From Thermoplasmata archaeon (lineage in GTDB: Archaea; Thermoplasmatota; Thermoplasmata; Lutacidiplasmatales; UBA184), in the NCBI GenBank assembly GCA_021848165.1, contig JAJZMW010000097.1, positions 1-10,659 on the forward strand: a stretch of DNA of 10,659 bases, written 5' to 3'. The notes beneath the pieces were generated by a model, which was not told the origin of the DNA, did no database searches, and saw nothing but the letters and a program-made list of their open reading frames with translations. This document shows, one piece after another, positions 5,890 through 10,659 of the stretch. Position 1 is the first letter of the stretch. The number at the start of each line of letters is the position of its first letter. Position numbers and translations under genes: made by a program.

Positions 5890-7437
5890 TCACCCGTAGC
5901 CGCCCGGGGGAGAGCCCGAGGGGTCCGAGGATTGGTTCCAGTTGTAGTAGCCCATCGATTGCCGCTGCGACTCGGTGACCTCCTGTCGCAACCCGCCTTG
6001 GAAGGATCCGTACGCCTCCTTGATCTGCTCCTCGATGGGGCGCGCGCGGGCGATCGAACGGCGGACGTGGTCGGCCTCGATCACCGGGCTCGCGGTCGTG
6101 GTCGCGAGATCCCCGGCCGTGCGGAGAAGCCCCCCGAGCTCGCGGAGCCGCAAGGTGAGCGAGTTCCGCTTCCCGTCGATCGTCTCCGCGCGTCGGCGCG
6201 CCTCCTTGATGATCTCGAGCACGGCGTCCCGGGACGCCGGCCGGATCCGGCCGTCGGCGGCGATCTCCTGCGCGCAGAACTGCGCCAGCTTGAGCCGGTT
6301 CGCTTCCGTGTCCGGCATCGCGGTCTCGAGCAGGAGCTCGTAGCCGTTCCCCGCGATCCGCGAGCGCAGCGGGGAGAGGATCTGGTGCATGTCCTGGATG
6401 TTCGCCGCGGCGACCAGGATGAAGTCGCACGGGACGGCGTCGACCCGGACGGCCGCCCCCGCCGACTGCGGGTTGCGTCCGGTGATCGGGAAGCGCTTCT
6501 CCTGCATCGCCGTGAGGATGAACCGCTGCATCTGGCCGAGGTGGGGGATCTCGTCGATGAAGAGGACCCCTTCGTGGGCCTCGTGGATCGCTCCCGGGAT
6601 CACGCGCTCGTACGGAGGGGAGCCCAGCTGGGGGTGGCCCCCGTAGGGATCGTGCCGGACGTCGCCGAGCAGCTCGGTCTCGCTCGCCCCGGTCGCCATG
6701 ACGAACGTGGAGCGATCGAGCCGGACAAGGACCTTGCGGGGGCTCTCGCGCTGCTGCGCCCGTCGTCGTTCGAGGGCGCGCTGGTCGAGGACCTTGATCT
6801 GGTCCCCCGCGCGCTCGTAGCCGACGACCTCCTCCACGCCGTTGCGGGTCCGGGTCGAGAGGATCGGCTCCGGCGCCTGACCTTGCGACTGCATCGTCAT
6901 CTCGATCAGGGGCCCGACCAGGTCCCGGAACGGGTTGTTCCCCCCGCCCGGCGTCGCGCCCCCCTGCTTCGGGAGCCCGCAACTGGGGCAGAACTTCTCG
7001 TTCGGGCCCGAGTAGTACCCGCACCGGGCGCACCGGAACCCGAGGCGCTCGGCGACGGAGTTCGGCGCCTGCTTCGGCGCGACGAGCTCCCCCTCCGTCG
7101 AGCGAGCGGTCTCCCGGTCCCGATAGACCTCCTCGCGCGAGACGACCTCGATCGTGGGCCGTTCGGGATTCTCGGGGTTGTGAACGACCCGGATCTCGCT
7201 GCGTGGCCGCTCGAGGTGGAGCGCCAGGGCCTGCGCGGTCATCGACTTGCCGATCCCGGCCGGGCCGACGAGCAACAGGTGGCGCCGCTGGAAGGCGGCG
7301 ATCCGCGCGAGCTCGACCGCCTTCTCCTGGCCGATCACGCGATCGAGCGGATCGGGGGGGATCGAGACATCCTCGGTGGTTTCGAGCTCGTCCAACGACG
7401 ACGGGGCTCGACGAGCGGGTTCGGAGGGCGTCGACAT
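5890..7437 (-). CDS. LonB-like AAA+ ATPase lacking the protease domain, with a zinc ribbon
   Basis: A 515-residue AAA+ ATPase whose core matches archaeal LonB block by block, yet it is probably not a protease. Seen directly: VIGQEKAVE at 34-42, Walker A GPAGIGKS at 58-65, LLGDVRHDP at 256-264, Walker B VLFIDE at 291-296, TAMQEKRFPITG at 309-320, sensor-1 AAAN at 343-346, arginine-finger region LRSRI at 357-361, and sensor-2 block LTLRLRELGGLLR at 427-439. Archaeal LonB has two membrane helices between Walker A and B and a C-terminal Ser-Lys protease domain. Here the insert has no hydrophobic helix and instead holds C136-x2-C139 and C150-x2-C153, a zinc ribbon. After the sensor-2 helices the protein ends in a short tail rich in Gly, Ser, Tyr and Asn. 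A soluble unfoldase or remodelling ATPase is inferred. It follows dnaG on the same strand with its own promoter; GAGGT lies about nine bases before the ATG. Confidence 0.88.
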   Translation of the reverse strand: MSTPSEPARRAPSSLDELETTEDVSIPPDPLDRVIGQEKAVELARIAAFQRRHLLLVGPAGIGKSMTAQALALHLERPRSEIRVVHNPENPERPTIEVVSREEVYRDRETARSTEGELVAPKQAPNSVAERLGFRCARCGYYSGPNEKFCPSCGLPKQGGATPGGGNNPFRDLVGPLIEMTMQSQGQAPEPILSTRTRNGVEEVVGYERAGDQIKVLDQRALERRRAQQRESPRKVLVRLDRSTFVMATGASETELLGDVRHDPYGGHPQLGSPPYERVIPGAIHEAHEGVLFIDEIPHLGQMQRFILTAMQEKRFPITGRNPQSAGAAVRVDAVPCDFILVAAANIQDMHQILSPLRSRIAGNGYELLLETAMPDTEANRLKLAQFCAQEIAADGRIRPASRDAVLEIIKEARRRAETIDGKRNSLTLRLRELGGLLRTAGDLATTTASPVIEADHVRRSIARARPIEEQIKEAYGSFQGGLRQEVTESQRQSMGYYNWNQSSDPSGSPPGGYG

Positions 7438-7469
7438 GGTAGGGCGACCTCTCTAACCCCGGGCGGCGG

Positions 7470-7476
7470 CTAAAAG
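7470..7476 (-). promoter_or_regulatory. Candidate TATA element or T-tract before the LonB-like gene
   Basis: The minus strand reads CTTTTAG, centred about 36 nt before the ATPase ATG, which would give a leader of roughly ten bases. It follows directly on the hairpin after dnaG, so it could equally be the T-run of a dnaG terminator; both roles are possible. Confidence 0.4.
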
Positions 7477-7481
7477 GATTG

Positions 7482-7513
7482 GCTCGGCGGTGGCGTTCGG
7501 GCCATCGCCGAGC
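7482..7513 (-). terminator. Hairpin downstream of dnaG followed by TTTT
   Basis: A 13-bp inverted repeat with one internal mismatch (7482-7494 with 7501-7513, loop of six) lies about 35 bases after the dnaG stop. On the minus strand it is followed five bases later by CCTTTTAG. A strong stem plus a short T-run is the best terminator candidate in the window. It would separate dnaG from the ATPase gene. Confidence 0.45.
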
Positions 7514-7547
7514 GGGAATCGGTTCGTCGAGGGGCCCGCGGGAGGGC

Positions 7548-8852
7548 CTACGCCGGGCCGCCCGCGAGGTCGGCCCGCGTGAAGACGCGGACCTTCTCGG
7601 GCATCTTCCCGACCGGTCCCAGGCGCGAGCCGATGACGGTCGGGATGTTCTTCTCCTGCGCGACATCGAGGAGCCGCTGGCTCACGATGCCGTCAAAGAC
7701 GACCGCCTTCGCGGGGCCCGAGAGGCCGACCAGCGCGTCGATGAGATCCTTCACCGGGACCTCCTGCAGCACGGCGTCGTCCTCGCCGAGAATGATCCCG
7801 CGCGAGGTCTTCTCGACGCCCGAGAGCATGTCGAAGTAGCGTTGGAGCTCGGGCGGGAGCGCGATCGGGGTGGGCGGCGGAGGCGCGGGCATCGGCGCCC
7901 GCGGCGGCGGGGGGGCTCCGCGGTCTTCGCGGCCCCCTCCGCGCTCGTCGCGTCGCTCGTTGCGGCTCGGCCCGCCGCCCTCGCGATCCTCCATCGGCCC
8001 GCGCGTCGACCCGGTCGACTCGAAGCCGGTCATCTCGAGGTACTGGTTGATGGGGATCTTGTTCCGCAGGCACTTGAGGAGCGCCTTCTGCGTGAGCTCC
8101 TCGACCTCGCTGCCGCGCGGAGCTCGCGCGACGAAGTCGAGATCCATCGTCTGCAGCATCTCGCGCAGGATCAGCTCCCCCGCCCGATCCCCGTCCGTGA
8201 AGGCGGTGACCGTCTTGCCGCGCGAGAGGTCCTTGACCGTCTGCGGGACGCTCGTCCCTTCCACGGCGATCACGTTCTTGATGCCGCAGCGCAGGAGGTT
8301 GAGGACGTCCGACCGACCCTCGACGACGATCAGGGCGTCCGCCTGGTCGATGTTCGGCCCCGCGGGGAGGTGCTCGGGCCCGTAGCTCGTGATCTCGTCG
8401 ACCTGGACCGCCTTGCGGACGGCCTCGGTGAGGTCGACGCCGACCCCCTTCGACTCCTCCTGGAGCTTCGCGAGGATCAACTTCGCCCGCTCGACGACCT
8501 TCTGGCGCTTCGAGATGCGGATGTCCTCGACGCTGATGACCTCGATCTTCGCCCGGCAGGGGCCGATGCGGTCGACGGTCTCCAGGCCCGAGGCGAGGAT
8601 CGCGGTCTCGACCTGGTCGAGGGAGGAGGGGATGACGATCTCCCCCTCGCTGCGGCCCTTGCGCGAATCGATGTCGACCTCGATGCGCCCGATGCGACCG
8701 GACTTCTGCAGGTCGCGCAGGTCGAGCTCGTCGCCGAGCAGACCCTCGGTCTGCCCGAAGACGGCCCCGACCACGTCGGGTTTGTCGATGACACCCTCGG
8801 CGGCGATGTGGGCTCGGATCTGGTATTTGGCGGCGCTGGGATCGTTCGTCAT
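7548..8852 (-). CDS. dnaG: Archaeal DnaG-type primase / exosome-associated protein
   Basis: Archaeal DnaG has a TOPRIM domain; in characterised archaea it synthesises short RNA primers in vitro and is a subunit of the RNA exosome, where it binds Csl4 and poly(A). 434 residues, typical. Seen directly: the archaeal N-terminal domain (KYQIRAHIAAEGVIDKPDVV at 9-28, GQTEGLLGDELDLRDLQKSG at 33-52), TOPRIM glutamate in VVEGRSDVLNLL at 176-187, and the acidic TDGDRAGE at 219-226. After IPINQYLE (266-273) comes a low-complexity Gly/Arg/Glu then Pro/Ala linker at about 280-333, then a C-terminal domain at 334-434. The ATG at 8852 is preceded by GGAG ten bases upstream and gives the standard N-terminus. 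It is divergent from the unknown gene at 9172 and upstream of the LonB-like gene. No exosome gene is in view. Confidence 0.96.
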   Translation of the reverse strand: MTNDPSAAKYQIRAHIAAEGVIDKPDVVGAVFGQTEGLLGDELDLRDLQKSGRIGRIEVDIDSRKGRSEGEIVIPSSLDQVETAILASGLETVDRIGPCRAKIEVISVEDIRISKRQKVVERAKLILAKLQEESKGVGVDLTEAVRKAVQVDEITSYGPEHLPAGPNIDQADALIVVEGRSDVLNLLRCGIKNVIAVEGTSVPQTVKDLSRGKTVTAFTDGDRAGELILREMLQTMDLDFVARAPRGSEVEELTQKALLKCLRNKIPINQYLEMTGFESTGSTRGPMEDREGGGPSRNERRDERGGGREDRGAPPPPRAPMPAPPPPTPIALPPELQRYFDMLSGVEKTSRGIILGEDDAVLQEVPVKDLIDALVGLSGPAKAVVFDGIVSQRLLDVAQEKNIPTVIGSRLGPVGKMPEKVRVFTRADLAGGPA

Positions 8853-9055
8853 ATGCTTCGTTCTCCGTTCGAAAGGCGCGGGCGGATGTGACCGCCGATA
8901 CCGCGGAGCTAGCGAGCGGATCCCACGTCACGTACGCGACGGCGGAGCTTACGACTGGAACCTGGGTGGATCATGAGTCGTGATTCCGGACGCGACGACG
9001 TGAGGATCCCTCCTCCGTCTCCGGGTGCCTTTCGTTCGTCACGAGTCGAAGGGGG

Positions 9056-9063
9056 TATTTAAA
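9056..9063. promoter_or_regulatory. Strong near-symmetric TATA box TATTTAAA
   Basis: TATTTAAA (TTTAAATA on the other strand) is the closest match to an archaeal TATA consensus in the window. Read leftwards it would start dnaG transcription near 9033, giving a leader of about 180 bases; read rightwards it would start near 9087, upstream of the second box. The dnaG direction seems more useful, because the gene at 9172 already has a box at 9129. Confidence 0.5.
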
Positions 9064-9128
9064 CGCATGCCTTCGGCTCTCGAGCGTCGATCTGGGACGA
9101 CCGTCTCCGGCGTTCCGGCTCCAACCCT

Positions 9129-9136
9129 CTTATATT
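9129..9136 (+). promoter_or_regulatory. Candidate TATA element for the gene at 9172
   Basis: CTTATATT is centred about 39 nt before the ATG at 9172. The predicted start near 9159 leaves a leader of about a dozen bases containing GAAGGG, a possible weak Shine-Dalgarno. This spacing argues for the 9172 ATG and against the in-frame ATGs further upstream, which would lie at or before the TATA box. Confidence 0.55.
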
Positions 9137-9171
9137 CCCGGCCCCATCCGCGCGATGGAAGGGAATCTTCG

Positions 9172-9849
9172 ATGCCTCGATCTCGTACCTCCCAGGCGAA
9201 GCCTCGTCGCCGAACCCGGACCTCCCCCGCCGCCCCGCCCACGGACGATTTCGCGAGCAGCCTCGGGCGTGAGCTCGCGAAGGTCCAGGCGAGCGTCGAG
9301 GCGGAGGAGCGCGTCGAGCGGAAGGACGTGAGCCGGCGCGCCGAGATCAACCGACGGCTGCTCCAGGACCTCTGGGAGGTCCACAATCAGTTCGAACAGA
9401 TCTCGGTGCACCTCACGCTCGAGCCGTCGGCGACGCTCTTCGCGACGTTTGCCGAGTACCCGACCCAATGGTCGCTCCGCGAGAACTTCGACTTCGGCTC
9501 GCTGACCTCCCTCGAGCTCGCCGACCGGGCGGCCGGATGGGTCGGCTTCGGCATGCGCTTCTGGTACTATCGGGACGGCGAGGGTCGGGGCCGCCTCCGC
9601 GGCATCTTCGAGTGGGCGGAAGGGGAGAGCTACCATCGCTACGCGGGCTGGATGCGCACGATGAACCAAGCGGTCCTGGTCGATGCGAGCGAGCACGACG
9701 TCGATCTCCACGCGCTCCAGGCGACCCTCAAGGACGTCGCGGTCCGCTGGTACAGCGCCCACCTCAACCGGGCCCCGGCGACGCTGATCGATCACCTCAA
9801 GTCGAAATATCCGGCCGGGAGCTCCTACACGAAGGAATCGTACCGCTAG
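9172..9849 (+). CDS. Unrecognised 225-residue protein with basic N-terminus
   Basis: I do not recognise this family. The frame is open from before 9025, but I chose the ATG at 9172 because a TATA box at 9129 fits only this start and GC-rich coding bias begins here. Seen in the protein: a Lys/Arg/Ser/Pro-rich, probably disordered and nucleic acid-binding-like head (1-24); a charged, probably helical stretch at 26-70 (LGRELAKVQASVEAEERVER and on) that could form a coiled coil; then an aromatic-rich, probably beta or mixed domain at 75-215, with GFGMRFWYYRDGEGRGRLRG at 125-144 and VRWYSAHLN at 191-199. No catalytic motif, cysteine, signal peptide or membrane segment is seen. Neighbours are dnaG (divergent) and the polymerase D small subunit (same strand, 93 bp on), so an information-processing role is a guess from context only. 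Confidence 0.8.
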   Translation: MPRSRTSQAKPRRRTRTSPAAPPTDDFASSLGRELAKVQASVEAEERVERKDVSRRAEINRRLLQDLWEVHNQFEQISVHLTLEPSATLFATFAEYPTQWSLRENFDFGSLTSLELADRAAGWVGFGMRFWYYRDGEGRGRLRGIFEWAEGESYHRYAGWMRTMNQAVLVDASEHDVDLHALQATLKDVAVRWYSAHLNRAPATLIDHLKSKYPAGSSYTKESYR

Positions 9850-9863
9850 CGGCTCCGCCAGCC

Positions 9864-9872
9864 TTGAAATAA
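9864..9872 (+). promoter_or_regulatory. Candidate TATA element for the DP1 gene
   Basis: TTGAAATAA is the only A/T-rich stretch in the 93-bp gap after the unknown gene. The predicted start near 9895 gives a leader of about 48 bases that contains the strong Shine-Dalgarno GGGGAGGGG at 9931-9939, so this gene appears to be translated from a leadered message. Confidence 0.4.
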
Positions 9873-9942
9873 CCCGCCCGCCGTAGCGCGACCTCCGCGC
9901 ACCGGCGGCGATCCGGCGCGCGCGGGACCGGGGGAGGGGACG

Positions 9943-10659
9943 ATGGGGACGACGATGCGCGAGCATGTAGCCGCGTACGTCGAGAACCACCACAAGCTCA
10001 TCGAGGCCGACGCGCTGAACGCGCTGTTGGCGGACCAGCAGCCGCTCGTTCTCTGCCAGGCCGTGATCGACACGGTCGGCCCGGAGGCCCCCCTCCTCAC
10101 CCGTGAGATCGTGGAGGAGGTCGCGGCGCGGCGCCACCCCCGACGCGCGCGGACCCCCCTCGCGGCCGCGGACGTCCTCCCGACCCGGGCGGCGCCGCCG
10201 TCGGCCGCGCCCACCTCCCCGTTCGTGCTGATCGCCGAAGGGTTCGCGGCCCCGCCGGCCCATCAGGACCCGCTCGATGCCTACCGGAGCCTCTTCGCCG
10301 ACCGGTATCGCCGGCTCTCCCGTCTCCTCCAAGGGCGATCGGCCCTCCGCGCCTACCGGACCATCGAGGAGCTCGCCGGCGGCGAGCGGGAAGTGGCGAT
10401 CATCGGCATGGTCCGGGAGATCCGCCAAACGACGCGCCAGCACCACCTGATCCTGACGATCGAGGACGAGACGGGCGCCGTCCCGGTCCTGATCCCGCAG
10501 GACTCCGCGATCGCGCGCCAGCCGATCCTGCCCGACGAGGTCCTCGGCCTCGGGCTCGTCCTCCCGAAGGACCGGACCAAGATCGCTCGCGTCGAGGCGC
10601 TCGAGCGGCCGGACGTCCCGATCGGACGGGTGCCGGGGCGTTCCGATCGCCCGCGGCGA
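9943..10659 (+). CDS. DNA polymerase D (PolII) small subunit DP1, 5' portion
   Basis: Small, proofreading subunit of the archaeal D-family replicative DNA polymerase. 239 codons are present; the frame is open at the right edge, so the C-terminal calcineurin-like 3'-5' exonuclease domain is outside. Seen directly: a helical N-terminal region (1-65) like the family's interaction domain, a Pro/Ala/Arg-rich linker (66-95), FADRYRRLSRLLQGRSALR at 118-136, the characteristic element just before the OB fold, and the OB-fold core EVAIIGMVREIRQT at 150-163 with LILTIEDETGAVPVLIP at 169-185. ATG 9943 has GGGGAGGGG directly upstream; a second in-frame ATG at 9955 is too far from it. The large subunit is not in the window. 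Catalytic residues cannot be checked here. Confidence 0.9.
   Translation, partial: MGTTMREHVAAYVENHHKLIEADALNALLADQQPLVLCQAVIDTVGPEAPLLTREIVEEVAARRHPRRARTPLAAADVLPTRAAPPSAAPTSPFVLIAEGFAAPPAHQDPLDAYRSLFADRYRRLSRLLQGRSALRAYRTIEELAGGEREVAIIGMVREIRQTTRQHHLILTIEDETGAVPVLIPQDSAIARQPILPDEVLGLGLVLPKDRTKIARVEALERPDVPIGRVPGRSDRPRR

Larger units (their letters stand above)
8853..9171. other. Divergent intergenic region between dnaG and the unknown gene
   Basis: 319 bases without a convincing gene. It holds a Shine-Dalgarno for dnaG, two TATA-like boxes (9056-9063 and 9129-9136), a GGCGG/CCGCC hairpin at 8881-8896 and an ACGACT/AGTCGT inverted repeat at 8951-8981. It is less GC-rich than the coding sequence. 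A 21-codon minus-strand ORF at 8909-8974 has codon use unlike the neighbours and is not called. I see no tRNA, CRISPR or recognisable RNA gene. Confidence 0.6.

Noticed and set aside
8955..8970. TTCCAGT on the minus strand near dnaG, resembling the start of an archaeal origin recognition box
   Set aside because: Only seven bases agree, the second half does not match, and there is no second copy or A/T-rich unwinding region, so no origin is called.
8909..8974. 21-residue minus-strand ORF in the dnaG leader (possible uORF)
   Set aside because: Third codon positions are not GC-rich as in the real genes here, there is no ribosome-binding site, and so short an ORF is expected by chance.
9067..9171. 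Possible 35-residue N-terminal extension of the unknown protein from an ATG at 9067
   Set aside because: The TATA box at 9129-9136 lies inside this stretch and the preceding box at 9056 is only about seven bases from the ATG, so such a start would not be transcribed from either.

Overview
This window looks like a chromosomal segment of a very GC-rich archaeon. The archaeal markers are a DnaG-type primase with the archaeal domain order, the N-terminal half of the small subunit (DP1) of the D-family DNA polymerase, a short SOSS-B/RPA-like OB-fold protein, and an ATPase whose AAA+ core matches archaeal LonB. Several genes have a TATA-like element about 25-30 nt before the start codon and no Shine-Dalgarno sequence, which suggests leaderless transcripts, while internal operon genes have clear Shine-Dalgarno sequences. 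My best guess is a high-GC member of the Thermoplasmatota, but this is inferred from gene content and style, not from a phylogenetic marker.

Layout. (1) 1-2138, minus strand: an L-2-hydroxyglutarate oxidase-like FAD protein (lhgO), followed 14 bp later by a beta-class DNA methyltransferase that runs off the left edge. (2) 2237-5078, plus strand, divergent from lhgO: a three-gene proton-translocating NAD(P) transhydrogenase operon (pntAA-pntAB-pntB) with ATGA and GTGA start/stop overlaps. (3) 5165-5670, plus strand: a single OB-fold protein overlapping (ATGA) a 54-residue microprotein with 13 cysteines in 27 residues. (4) 5713-5785, minus strand: tRNA-Val(GAC). (5) 5890-8852, minus strand: dnaG, then a LonB-like ATPase that lacks the protease domain and the membrane segments and instead carries a four-cysteine zinc ribbon. 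(6) 8853-9171: an intergenic region with two TATA-like boxes. (7) 9172-9849, plus strand: an unrecognised 225-residue protein. (8) 9943-10659, plus strand: the DP1 gene, cut by the right edge.

Functionally the right half is information processing: single-strand binding protein, primase/exosome subunit, replicative polymerase subunit and tRNA. The left half is redox metabolism (NADPH supply by transhydrogenase, 2-hydroxyglutarate oxidation) plus DNA methylation. The two most novel-looking items are the soluble, protease-less LonB relative with a zinc ribbon, and the cysteine-saturated microprotein translationally coupled to the OB-fold gene.
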